27,138 nt of DNA, from the NCBI GenBank assembly GCA_948468465.1, contig CAOKJJ010000059.1, forward strand, positions 1 through 27,138, in the 5' to 3' direction. Below the pieces are notes generated by a model. The model had not been told where the DNA came from. It searched no databases and saw only the letters and a program-made list of their open reading frames with translations. This stretch comes from an uncultured Eubacterium sp. (lineage in GTDB: Bacteria > Bacillota_A > Clostridia > Lachnospirales > Lachnospiraceae). Below are positions 7,769 to 14,388 of the stretch, in pieces. Both the position numbers and the translations under genes were made by a program. The first letter of the stretch is position 1, and each line of letters starts with the position of its first letter.

Positions 7769-8833
7769 TTATTTTGACAGATTTAAATAAAGGGTAATAC
7801 GCTGCTCCTGTGGGATTTTTAATAAGTCCATTGCTTTTTCGGCTGTCCATCCGGTACTGTCCATCAGGTTTTTAATATCCAGAAGCCTTGTTTCCTGCAG
7901 ACCCTCCTGCCGGCCTTCCTCTTTCAGCATCTCCATAGCTTCCTCTTCATTATATTCTGTCAGGCACATATCTTTCACCTCCGCCCTGTTGGCTGTTATA
8001 AATTTTTTAATTTCAAAATCTTCCGGCATTTCATCAATTGCCCTGTCAATGGCACTGCCGATTCCCGTCTGCTTATCATCCTCTCCGGTGCTGGCATCTG
8101 CCTGGTTATTCCTGACCTGTTCCACAAACCATGCGTATTCCCCAAGCGGCCTGCACTTTGAAAGCATCTCCCTGTTATGCCCGTGGTTGATATTTATCAT
8201 TCTGACCTTTACTTCGATGTCAGGATCTGCATCATGGAAAATCTGTTCCACTTCTGCCTGAATCCGGTTTTCGTCCGTCCTTTCATTCATTCTGCTGTAT
8301 CTGTACAGCACATTCTGGCGGATTTCTTCTTTGAATGCATCGCTTAAGGACAATGTGCATTCATCCTCTTTTTCGTCTGTGCCATTGTAAAAAACAACCA
8401 GTTTCGGCAGAGGGAGCGGCAGGAGCTTTTTGCCGTACCGGTTGAGCCTTGCCGAATGGATGAATTTATCATACAGTTTTCCTGCATACATAAATTCGCG
8501 GACGGGCATGTTTGGATTATAGGAGCTCTGCTGTTCGTACAATTCTAAGGTCCTGTAAAGGCTGATGATTTCTGAAACAAGGATGGAAAGGTCATTTCTC
8601 ATGCCCATATAAACCACGTCTTCAATCGTATTGATGGTGACAGCAGAGATGTCATCATAAGACGTGCCGTGGATGGCGTTGTAAAGTGACAGTGTCCAGC
8701 GCTTGTTTTCCTCACGCCCGAACAGAAAGCCGAACAGCCGGGATTTGTATTCGCGGTTTCCTGTGCCTTTTAACTGGTTTTCCAGTTCCCGGATGCGTTC
8801 TTCCAGTTCTTCATAAGTTTTCTTTTCTGCCAT
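7769..8833 (-). CDS. Rpn family recombination-promoting nuclease / PD-(D/E)XK protein
   Basis: The 354-residue protein begins with a coiled coil (KKTYEELEERIRELENQL). It continues with the pattern of the Lachnospiraceae Rpn-type putative transposase/nuclease group: SRLFGFLFGREENKRWTLSL, YNAIHGTSYDD, an EDVVYMGMRNDLSILV segment carrying the catalytic-type acidic residues, LPLPKLVVFYNG, and a C-terminal EEGRQEGLQE repeat region. Family members are PD-(D/E)XK nucleases; E. coli RpnA-D cut DNA and raise RecA-independent recombination. The ribosome site GGAGGATAAA fixes the start. A minus-strand promoter, TTGCAG (8885-8890), 17 bases, TAAAAT (8862-8867) with extended TG, lies upstream. The gene is a stand-alone unit with its own terminator. 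Such genes are multicopy and may be selfish or defence-related. Confidence 0.8.
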   Translation of the reverse strand: MAEKKTYEELEERIRELENQLKGTGNREYKSRLFGFLFGREENKRWTLSLYNAIHGTSYDDISAVTINTIEDVVYMGMRNDLSILVSEIISLYRTLELYEQQSSYNPNMPVREFMYAGKLYDKFIHSARLNRYGKKLLPLPLPKLVVFYNGTDEKEDECTLSLSDAFKEEIRQNVLYRYSRMNERTDENRIQAEVEQIFHDADPDIEVKVRMININHGHNREMLSKCRPLGEYAWFVEQVRNNQADASTGEDDKQTGIGSAIDRAIDEMPEDFEIKKFITANRAEVKDMCLTEYNEEEAMEMLKEEGRQEGLQETRLLDIKNLMDSTGWTAEKAMDLLKIPQEQRITLYLNLSK

Positions 8834-8861
8834 TTTATCCTCCCTGCTGTCTCATGGGTTT

Positions 8862-8890
8862 ATTTTACCATGAACCAGGGCAGTCTGCAA
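8862..8890 (-). promoter_or_regulatory. Predicted promoter of the Rpn nuclease gene
   Basis: On the minus strand TTGCAG (8885-8890) and TAAAAT (8862-8867) are separated by 17 bases, with TGG directly before the -10. It lies 29 bases upstream of the start codon. Confidence 0.55.
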
Positions 8891-8967
8891 GCGGTATGAT
8901 GGGCGGCAGAACCCTGGGAGGCTGTACGGACTATGGGCTGGATTCAGGGCACTGCCAGATAATGCCG

Positions 8968-8992
8968 CTATGAAATTTATTAGTGACTCATT
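8968..8992 (+). promoter_or_regulatory. HxlR-type operator candidate, site 1 (upstream of the FMN protein gene)
   Basis: CTATGAAATTTAT followed by TAGTGACTCATT matches 23 of 25 bases of an inverted copy at 12887-12911 and shares CTATGAAA...AGTGRCT with the site at 10419-10442. A -10 box TATAAT (9030-9035) lies downstream, so the dyad sits just upstream of the probable promoter of the gene at 9084. Confidence 0.55.
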
Positions 8993-9083
8993 AATTTGCT
9001 GATATCTTGTGCTTGAAAAGCCTGTCAGCTATAATCCGGTATATCAGTTCCAATACATAAATAAAATTTAGGAGGTAATTCTT

Positions 9084-9479
9084 ATGTTGAATGAAAATGT
9101 AAAGAAACTGCTGGCAGAGAGCATGTGGGATCTGGCTACCTGTGCCGGTAATGAGCCGAATGTCGTTCCCGTGGCGTTCAAGGATGTAACAGAAGACGGG
9201 AAGCTGGTGGTGGGCGACGTATTCCTTGAGACCACGCTGAACAATCTGAAGGCAGACGGCGGCAGGATTGCCATTTCCGTATATGATGCCAAGTCTCTGG
9301 AAGGCTACCAGATTAAGGGCGATGCGGAGTACGTGACAGAAGGTGCGGTGGTTGATACGTTTAAGGCTATGGTGGAAAAAATGTTCAATGGAGCGGCTAC
9401 CGCAAAGGGCGCGCTGGTTATTACACCGGAAAAGGTGATCGTGACTACCCCTGGAGCGGAGAACAAAAAAGTTCTGTAA
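9084..9479 (+). CDS. Pyridoxamine 5'-phosphate oxidase-like FMN split-barrel protein
   Basis: The 131-residue protein has a short helix (NENVKKLLAESMWDLATC) followed by the split-barrel pattern: PNVVPVAFKDVTEDGKLVVG, DVFLETTLNNLKADGGRIAI, SVYDAKSLEGYQIKGDAEYV, then a variable helix and a final strand. The family comprises small cytosolic flavoproteins that bind FMN as dimers. Many act as flavin reductases or on small redox substrates, so the name does not imply vitamin B6 synthesis. The start has an AGGAGG ribosome site 8 bases upstream. A hairpin terminator follows, so it is monocistronic. An HxlR-type operator candidate lies in its promoter region, which suggests induction by a redox or electrophile signal through the nearby HxlR regulator. 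Confidence 0.8.
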   Translation: MLNENVKKLLAESMWDLATCAGNEPNVVPVAFKDVTEDGKLVVGDVFLETTLNNLKADGGRIAISVYDAKSLEGYQIKGDAEYVTEGAVVDTFKAMVEKMFNGAATAKGALVITPEKVIVTTPGAENKKVL

Positions 9480-9495
9480 GGCGGACAAAAAGCGG

Positions 9496-9533
9496 CGGGT
9501 GCAGAGCCCATAAAAATGCTCTGTACCCGTTTT
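9496..9533 (+). terminator. Hairpin terminator between the FMN protein gene and the convergent SIR2 remnant
   Basis: CGGGTGCAGAGC (9496-9507) pairs with GCTCTGTACCCG (9518-9529), with one G-T pair, and is followed by TTTT. It is likely bidirectional, since the minus-strand gene ends just beyond it. Confidence 0.65.
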
Positions 9534-9571
9534 GCATATGGAAAATAATAGTTGTGTGATGAGGGAGGGTA

Positions 9572-10338
9572 TTATGCCAGGTCACGGATAACGGCGTCAA
9601 TATCCCTGCTTATCACAATGGAGCGGTCTTCTAATAATGCGGGATAGCAGGGATTGGTGAGGTTTACGCTTGCATAAATGGCGTCCGGATTTTTTGCTGC
9701 CATGTTCCAGAAGGGAAACTTTATGACGCCCGGTGAATTGAAGCCGACGCCCAGCTCAAGGTATAAAAGTCCATTTCCCGTCCGCATTTTGGACAGTGCG
9801 GGATAAGTTCTGCGGGTATCCGCATACCCCTGGCCTCTGCCATCATTTTTTTCAGTGTTTCGTAATTGTTATAAGTGGCAGTGTGGCAGGGCTCCTGGCA
9901 TTGGAAGAGCCCGAAATCGCCCTGGGTATAGCACAGCTTTTCTTTCGGGAAGCCGGAGCGTTGGAATGTATGGTCGATGTTGGTAGTCAGGACAAAATAA
10001 TCTTTCCCGGCCAGAAGTTCCAGCAGTTTCCTGTGGGTATCTTTTGGAATCTCTTCATAGCGGTTGATCCATGCCCAGCGTGCCCAGTAGGCCCACCGTT
10101 CTTCATTGGTTTCAAAGTCCGCAAAACAGCCGGTATACATATCTGTCATGCCATATTTATTCACGAAGTCTCCAAAATGCTTTTCCAGGCGTTCCCCGGT
10201 AAATTCGTATCCTGCGGAAGCGGAAAGGCCGCTCCCGGCGCCGATGATCACGGCATTAGCTTTCTCAAAGGCCAGACGGAGCTTTTTCAGTTCCTTTTCA
10301 TAGGCTCCTGTCGTGCCTGCGATAATATTCTTTATCAT
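9572..10338 (-). pseudogene. SIR2-family NAD-dependent deacylase, disrupted by deletion and frameshift
   Basis: The N-terminal frame (10338 down to 9721) is a good sirtuin start. It has NAD-binding GAGSGLSASAGYEF (residues about 33-46), then the TTNIDHTF motif, the first zinc pair CQEPCH, and CPKCG, after which it loses homology. A second frame (9787 down to 9572) resumes with LYLELGVGFNSPGVIKFPFW and the C-terminal strand of the same family. The roughly 25-35 residues that usually lie between the second zinc pair and LELGVG are missing. The break is therefore a deletion with a frame change near 9765-9785, not just a sequencing slip. The N-terminal motifs (GERLEKHFGDF, DMYTGCF) resemble the class-M-like sirtuins associated with macrodomain proteins, though no macrodomain gene is present here. 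It is divergent from the HxlR gene, with a shared operator-like dyad between them. Confidence 0.7.
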
Positions 10339-10418
10339 ATGGATGTCCCCTTTATCTTTTTTATGTCAGCAGTATATTCTTTCTACTTGATATGGGCAAT
10401 ATATTCGTAAATTTATTA

Positions 10419-10442
10419 GCCACTATTCTTTTTCATAGTAAC
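10419..10442 (-). promoter_or_regulatory. HxlR-type operator candidate, site 2 (between the SIR2 and HxlR genes)
   Basis: Read on the minus strand, GTTACTAT and ATAGTGGC form an imperfect inverted repeat around GAAAAAGA. The core CTATGAAA...AGTGGCT matches the sites at 8968-8992 and 12887-12911. The position between divergent genes fits autoregulation by the HxlR protein. Confidence 0.5.
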
Positions 10443-10513
10443 TTGATTTTTTGCTGATATAAAGGGATAATGATATGGGGATACGCAGAAAAAGAATGAG
10501 TTGAGGTGATCAT

Positions 10514-10900
10514 ATGTATAAACCCAAATTAGACAAGGATATCCGCTGTCCGCTGGAATATGGCCTGGATGTGTTCGGGGGTAAATGGAATTCCCGGATC
10601 ATCTGTGTGTTGGCGGCAAAAAAGATATTGCGGTACAGTGAACTGCGCAGTGAGCTTACCAATATTACGGATGCGGTTCTTGGCGCTTCATTAAAGGTGC
10701 TGATGAAAAACGGTATGATAAACCGGCAGCCGTATGATGAAATTCCTCCCAGGGTGGAATATTCCCTTACGGAGAAGGGGCTGTCTGTCGTTCCCATTTT
10801 GCAGAGCATCTGCCAGTGGTCGGGCGCTTATCATAAAGAGGATACGGAACATACCATGCAGCATTGCCAGAAGTGTGACTATAACGACGGTGGGAGATAA
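10514..10900 (+). CDS. HxlR-family winged-helix redox/electrophile-type regulator
   Basis: The 128-residue HxlR (DUF24) protein has the family's N-terminal Cys at position 12 (IRCPLEYGLDVFGGKW), the same location as the redox-sensing Cys of YodB, CatR and HypR. The winged helix follows (ILRYSELRSELTNITDAVLG, ASLKVLMKNGMINR, then wing PRVEYSLTEKG), with a C-terminal dimerisation helix. Two more Cys lie in the tail (HCQKCDY). The start has a GAGGTGAT ribosome site. The gene is divergent from the SIR2 gene, and the intergenic dyad at 10419-10442 is a probable operator. Similar dyads upstream of the FMN-protein and DUF134 genes suggest those as targets. A long perfect hairpin follows the stop. 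Confidence 0.85.
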   Translation: MYKPKLDKDIRCPLEYGLDVFGGKWNSRIICVLAAKKILRYSELRSELTNITDAVLGASLKVLMKNGMINRQPYDEIPPRVEYSLTEKGLSVVPILQSICQWSGAYHKEDTEHTMQHCQKCDYNDGGR

Positions 10901-10915
10901 TGGCGGGGAAAGACG

Positions 10916-10979
10916 GATATTATGCATCAGAAAGCGGGACTGGAAAACGTGCCAGTCCCGCTTTCTGATGCATAATATC
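10916..10979. repeat. Perfect 28-base-arm hairpin after the HxlR gene
   Basis: The left arm 10916-10943 and right arm 10952-10979 are perfect reverse complements (the arm includes ATTATGCATCAGAAAGCG) around the 8-base loop AAAACGTG. No T-run follows either arm. It may end HxlR transcription as an unusual stem, or be a small palindromic repeat element. Confidence 0.75.
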
Positions 10980-11040
10980 TGATGCTGGGACAGTTTGATA
11001 TCTGTTTGGAAGAACAAAACAGTAAGAGCAGTATTATGGG

Positions 11041-11217
11041 TTAATTTGATTTACGCTGAAAAATAAGATCAGCGGCAGGCAGTTTGCCGCTAGGCCCCAT
11101 TTTTACAGGGAAATATCCGGCATACGAAAAACTATCAGCTGCCTGTACCTCAATGACCTTTCGGTGTTCCTCCGTTACTGCTGTTGAAGCAGGACTGTTT
11201 TTGTAATCAATTTCTTT
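11041..11217 (-). pseudogene. Possible C-terminal gene fragment of unknown family
   Basis: The minus-strand frame is open for 58 codons to TAA at 11041-11043, after an in-frame stop at 11218-11220, and has no usable start. Its content looks protein-like: STAVTEEHRKVIEVQAADSF, SYAGYFPVKMGPSGKLPAAD, LIFQRKSN. No family is recognised. It lies downstream of TraX on the same strand and could be the tail of a deleted gene. The sequence could also be chance open frame. Confidence 0.25.
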
Positions 11218-11230
11218 TCAGTTCCGTTTG

Positions 11231-11277
11231 GAAAGGCATTCTATAAACTCTCTGTTTTTTCTGTGTGAATGCCTTTC
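11231..11277 (-). terminator. 11-base inverted repeat at the TraX stop
   Basis: GAAAGGCATTC (11231-11241) and GAATGCCTTTC (11267-11277) are perfect complements around a 25-base T/A-rich loop. The position at the TraX stop fits a terminator, but no clean T-tract follows on the minus strand. Confidence 0.35.
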
Positions 11278-12040
11278 AAAAATTTGCAGTTCCCGTGGAA
11301 AAACCGGCTCCCCATAATAAGATGCGGATAACGCCGCATAGGCACAGGTGCAGCGGATAATAAATATAAAACAGTTTTCCGATTCCTTTTATGGTGCCGC
11401 GTTTTCCATTATAGAGCCGCAGAAGCGGGATTGTCAGGCAGGTGCCCAGCTGGATAAATGCGTATATTCTGTCGATAAATATAAAATATACTATGGCATA
11501 CATGAATGTATAGAACATCATATGCGCCATCTGCTTTTTAAAGTTTCCCCTGTTTGTTCCGATAGCTAAAATGGACAGGGTTGCGATACAGCTCCAGTCT
11601 GATGGAAAAGTAACCAGGCAGACAAAGATGGTAATTATAATTTTCTGCCAGTTTTTCCAGTTTTTTTTGTCGTATATGTACAGTAAAACCAGTCCCCATG
11701 CCAGTGACCAGACGACACCGGTCTGGTTAAACGCCGTTGTCTGGAAAGGTATAAAAGATATGCCAAAGCAGAAATCATATGCAAAATGGGATACCGCTGC
11801 CAGCAGGAATAACCGGGCGGCATATTTTTTGACATCATGCGTGTAATGGTATCCTTCTGCGATAAAATACCACATAATGGGTGCGGTAAGCCTGCCAGTA
11901 ATATGAAACAGAACGACAAACCATTCTGTGGAATAGCCGGGGTACAATGTCCATATTAAGTGATCCAGCGTCATTGCAGCAATGGCAATTAATTTTAGCT
12001 GATTTGCATTTAATTCTTTTCTTAGATCCGCATGCGGCAT
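11276..12040 (-). CDS. TraX family membrane protein
   Basis: A 254-residue polytopic protein is called from the ATG at 12040, chosen because AGGAGG (12048-12053) lies 7 bases upstream; a longer frame from 12106 has no such site. The start ANQLKLIAIAAMTLDHLIW, followed by FHITGRLTAPIMWYFIAEGY and a run of seven or eight helices ending YIYYPLHLCLCGVIRILLW, is typical of the TraX/acyltransferase-3-like family. In F plasmid TraX N-acetylates pilin. In Clostridia TraX-like genes are common outside conjugation loci, and the substrate is unknown. Its start lies 2 bases beyond the PadR stop, so PadR and TraX are one operon. This fits a membrane gene controlled by its own PadR repressor. Confidence 0.85.
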   Translation of the reverse strand: MPHADLRKELNANQLKLIAIAAMTLDHLIWTLYPGYSTEWFVVLFHITGRLTAPIMWYFIAEGYHYTHDVKKYAARLFLLAAVSHFAYDFCFGISFIPFQTTAFNQTGVVWSLAWGLVLLYIYDKKNWKNWQKIIITIFVCLVTFPSDWSCIATLSILAIGTNRGNFKKQMAHMMFYTFMYAIVYFIFIDRIYAFIQLGTCLTIPLLRLYNGKRGTIKGIGKLFYIYYPLHLCLCGVIRILLWGAGFSTGTANF

Positions 12041-12042
12041 AG

Positions 12043-12612
12043 TCAGTCCTCCTTTGTATTCTGCCCATTGATGTGTTCCAGTTTTTTTATACAGCGTTCT
12101 GACCACTCTATACAGGTTTTTATAAAACAGCAGCCAAAATCTACCGTAAACTGCCAGTGCATGGTCTGATACAGTTCTTTGTTAGAACCATAATGCTCTA
12201 TATTACCGGGGACCGAACCCATTTCCTCCAGATATGCTTCACAGTTTTCTTTAAATTTTCTTAACACACCAGCGCTTTGGGCAGGGGGCATATTTCCGCC
12301 AAAAAAGACTTTCATCATAAAAGCGCTTTTAAAATGTGTAGCATCTTCCCCCGGCCCTTCGGCAAGCCAGTCCATAAATGCTGTTTTTCCTGCTTCGGTG
12401 AGCGAGAAAATCTTTTTGTTTGGGCGGTCTGACTGGATGACTGTTTCGCCGCTGATATAGCCTTTCTTTTCCAGTTTTTTTAATTCCAGATAAATATGGC
12501 TGCTCTGGGCATGCCAGAAAAACTGAAGGGATGATTCAAATGCTTTGACCAGTTCATAACCGCTCATAGGCCCGTAGTTTAAAAATCCTAAAATTCCAAA
12601 AGCTAAAGACAT
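12043..12612 (-). CDS. PadR family transcriptional regulator
   Basis: The 189-residue protein opens with MSLAFGILGFLNYGPMSGYE, the canonical PadR start. The winged helix runs to about residue 85 (SSHIYLELKKLEKKGYISGE, wing RPNKKIFSLTEAGK). A long helical C-terminal dimerisation region follows (residues about 95-180), as in the larger PadR/VanR-type members. It is the first gene of a two-gene operon with TraX. Its promoter overlaps two TATAAAATTATA repeats, which are plausible autoregulatory sites. The ribosome site is GGGAGG, upstream of the ATG. PadR proteins usually respond to phenolics, antimicrobials or membrane stress, but the ligand here is unknown. Confidence 0.88.
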   Translation of the reverse strand: MSLAFGILGFLNYGPMSGYELVKAFESSLQFFWHAQSSHIYLELKKLEKKGYISGETVIQSDRPNKKIFSLTEAGKTAFMDWLAEGPGEDATHFKSAFMMKVFFGGNMPPAQSAGVLRKFKENCEAYLEEMGSVPGNIEHYGSNKELYQTMHWQFTVDFGCCFIKTCIEWSERCIKKLEHINGQNTKED

Positions 12613-12632
12613 TTCTATGTTCCTCCCAATAC

Positions 12633-12670
12633 TATAAAATTATATTAGTATAAAATTATAATAATGTCAA
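12633..12670 (-). promoter_or_regulatory. Promoter of the PadR-TraX operon with repeated AT boxes
   Basis: On the minus strand TTGACA (12665-12670), 17 bases and TAATAT (12642-12647) make a near-consensus promoter. The direct repeat TATAAAATTATA spans the -10 and its flanks (about 12633-12660) and may bind PadR. Confidence 0.6.
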
Positions 12671-12688
12671 GATACTTTGTCTTTTGTC

Positions 12689-12854
12689 CTAGTGCTCCAT
12701 CCGGACAGAAATTAGAGTTTAGTGCTGACTGATTCGTGTTAGTGCAAGGCAAAATTTTGACGGCGATGTGGTTCCATCGACTAGAAATTTTAACGCAGCA
12801 ATGGCACGAATCAGGCTGTAATAAACTCTAATTTCTGTCCGGATGGAGCACTAG
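12689..12854. mobile_element. 166-base palindromic MITE-like element
   Basis: The ends are perfect 33-base inverted repeats starting CTAGTGCTCCATCCGGACAG (12689-12721) and ending at 12854. The inner parts stay complementary with gaps (CTGATTCGTG / CACGAATCAG, AAAATTT / AAATTTT) and the centre is a small hairpin, CGATG-TGGTTC-CATCG. There is no coding capacity. CTAG or TA at both tips could be the duplicated target. The long fold-back structure and lack of a gene fit a non-autonomous transposable palindrome or a structured mobile RNA. Confidence 0.65.
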
Positions 12855-12886
12855 CCGGGGTGTAAAAGTAACGAAGGAAGTTTAAA

Positions 12887-12911
12887 ATGAGTTACTCATA
12901 AATTTCATAGT
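12887..12911 (-). promoter_or_regulatory. HxlR-type operator candidate, site 3 (upstream of DUF134-NifX)
   Basis: Read on the minus strand it gives CTATGAAATTTAT then GAGTAACTCATT, 23 of 25 bases equal to site 1. It contains the perfect palindrome ATGAGT-T-ACTCAT. It ends 3 bases before the -35 of the predicted promoter at 12915-12943. Confidence 0.55.
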
Positions 12912-12914
12912 ATC

Positions 12915-12943
12915 TTGAAACTTAAAATCTGCAGTGATATTAT
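12915..12943 (+). promoter_or_regulatory. Promoter of the DUF134-NifX / hemerythrin operon
   Basis: TTGAAA (12915-12920), 17 bases and TATTAT (12938-12943) form a good sigma-A promoter 29 bases before the start at 12973. Confidence 0.55.
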
Positions 12944-12972
12944 CGTCATATGTCGGAAATGGAGGTGGATGC

Positions 12973-13749
12973 ATGGGGAGGCCGTTACGGTGCAGGAGAA
13001 TTTGTTTTGAGCCTAAATACAGCAGCTTTGCCCCTTGCGGCATGGAAAGTATGGAACAGGTATTGCTGACAGTGGATGAATTTGAGGCGGTCCGTCTGAT
13101 CGACCATGAAAAGAAGACGCATGAGCAGTGTGCCAGGCAGATGGGGATTTCCCGCACTACGGTCACGGAAATGTATGAAAGAGCCAGGACGAAGATCGCG
13201 GACTGTCTTGTGGGTGGAAAGACGCTTTGTATTTCCGGCGGGAATTATGTGCTCTGTGATGGCTCTGCATGGAGGTGCTGTGGCAAAAAATGTGACAGAG
13301 CCAGAGTTATGGCTGAAATTGAAGGTGAAAGAAAGGAAGATGGGATTATGAAGATTGCAGTTACTTATGAAAATGGAAATGTATTCCCGCATTTTGGGCA
13401 TACAGAGCAGTTTAAGATTTATGAGATTGAAGATAGGAAAGTTGCGAGGGTACAGGTAGTGGATACCAACGGGAGCGGTCATGGTGCCCTTGCGGGGATG
13501 TTGTCTGCACTGAACGTGGACACGCTGATCTGCGGCGGGATCGGGGCAGGTGCACAGACTGCTCTAGCAGAAGCAGGCATCCGCCTTTATGGAGGCGTAT
13601 CTGGCAGTGCGGATGAGGCTGTGGATAAACTGCTTGTAGGAAACCTGACGTTTGACCCGGATGTCCATTGTGATCATGAGGAAGGGCATCATCATGGATG
13701 CGGGGAAGATAAGCATGGCTGTGCAGGAAATGGGGGCGGATGTCAGTGA
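12973..13749 (+). CDS. DUF134 DNA-binding domain fused to a NifX/NifB-type iron-molybdenum cofactor-binding domain
   Basis: A 258-residue protein is called from ATG 12973 (GGAGGTGG site 5 bases upstream) rather than the earlier in-frame ATG at 12934. Residues 1-100 form a DUF134 domain: MGRPLRCRRICFEPKYSSFA, EQVLLTVDEFEAVRLIDHEK, then a helix-turn-helix at EQCARQMGISRTTVTEMYER. A Cys-rich linker follows (CDGSAWRCCGKKC). From Met126 a NifX/NifB-type dinitrogenase cofactor-binding domain begins (MKIAVTYENGNVFPHFGHTE ... GGIGAGAQTALAEAGIRLYG). The last 30 residues are His/Cys-rich (HCDHEEGHHHGCGEDKHG), as expected for metal binding. There is no nitrogenase context; such proteins probably handle or sense an Fe-S or molybdenum cluster. 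An AAGGAAGA site before Met126 could allow the second domain to be made alone. Confidence 0.85.
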   Translation: MGRPLRCRRICFEPKYSSFAPCGMESMEQVLLTVDEFEAVRLIDHEKKTHEQCARQMGISRTTVTEMYERARTKIADCLVGGKTLCISGGNYVLCDGSAWRCCGKKCDRARVMAEIEGERKEDGIMKIAVTYENGNVFPHFGHTEQFKIYEIEDRKVARVQVVDTNGSGHGALAGMLSALNVDTLICGGIGAGAQTALAEAGIRLYGGVSGSADEAVDKLLVGNLTFDPDVHCDHEEGHHHGCGEDKHGCAGNGGGCQ

Positions 13750-14147
13750 GCAGGTATGAATTTACAAAGAAATTGGAAACAGGAAATGCGGTTATAGATA
13801 AGGAACACAGGGAGTTGTTTCAGGCAGTAAACAAACTTCTAGAAGCCTGTAGTGAGGGCAAAGGAAGGGCTTCCATGGATGAAACAATAAAATTCCTGAA
13901 CAATTATGTGAACCAGCATTTTTCACATGAGGAGCAGCTTCAGAAACAGAGCGGTTATCCTGGGATAGCGGCACATATGAAATTCCATGAAAAATACAAA
14001 AAGACGCTGAAAGAAATTACATCCCGGATATCCGTGTCCGGGCCAACGATATCGGAACTTGGAAAGCTGAACGGGCATATCAGTGTTCTGGTTTCCCATA
14101 TCAGTACAGAGGATAAACGGCTGGGTACATTTTTAAATCAGGCATAG
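13740..14147 (+). CDS. Bacteriohemerythrin
   Basis: The 135-residue protein has a complete hemerythrin di-iron site: His23 (IDKEHREL), His60 and Glu64 (HFSHEEQL), His79 and His83 (HMKFHEKY), His120 and Asp125 (HISTEDKRL). It binds O2, and in anaerobes serves as an oxygen scavenger, sensor or carrier. The start overlaps the DUF134-NifX stop by 10 bases, so the two are translationally coupled; a GTG at 13746 is an alternative start. A superoxide reductase remnant follows directly, consistent with an oxygen-stress operon under the promoter at 12915. Confidence 0.88.
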   Translation: MSVSRYEFTKKLETGNAVIDKEHRELFQAVNKLLEACSEGKGRASMDETIKFLNNYVNQHFSHEEQLQKQSGYPGIAAHMKFHEKYKKTLKEITSRISVSGPTISELGKLNGHISVLVSHISTEDKRLGTFLNQA

Positions 14148-14360
14148 ACAGGGGGTACTCTGGATCGTGTAGATGCCGCAGAGCATCCGATGCTGCCGGA
14201 GCATTACATTGAGTGGGTGTCCCTGCAGACGAAGCAGGGGAACCAGAGGAAAGTACTGCATCCGGAGGATAAGCCAGAAGTGTGTTTCGCTGTCTGTGAG
14301 GGTGATGAAGTGGAGGCAGTGTATGCTTGCTGTAACCTGCACAGCTTATGGAAGGCGTGA
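14148..14360 (+). pseudogene. C-terminal remnant of desulfoferrodoxin / superoxide reductase
   Basis: In the same frame as hemerythrin and straight after its stop there is an open stretch to TGA 14358-14360. It reads VDAAEHPMLPEHYIEWVSLQ, TKQGNQRKVLHPEDKPEVCF, then CNLHSLWKA. This is the C-terminal two thirds of the superoxide reductase catalytic domain, including the HPMLPEHYIEW His pair and the CNLH Cys/His ligands of centre II. The N-terminal part with the EKH His ligand is missing, and there is no proper start codon with a ribosome site. It is therefore very probably inactive, left by a deletion that removed the start of the gene. Confidence 0.7.
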
Positions 14361-14388
14361 CTGGCAGTAAAGCAGCGCCTGGCTGCTG

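Noticed and set aside
9796..10410. 204-codon plus-strand frame opposite the SIR2 gene
   Set aside because: It is the antisense shadow of the sirtuin frame, with no ribosome site and no motif.
12609..12660. AT-rich repeat before PadR as a fourth HxlR-type site (CTATAAAATTATATTAGTA)
   Set aside because: It resembles the dyad only through A/T bases, has one extra base in the spacer and lacks the AGTRRCT half; it is better explained as a PadR site or the -10 region.
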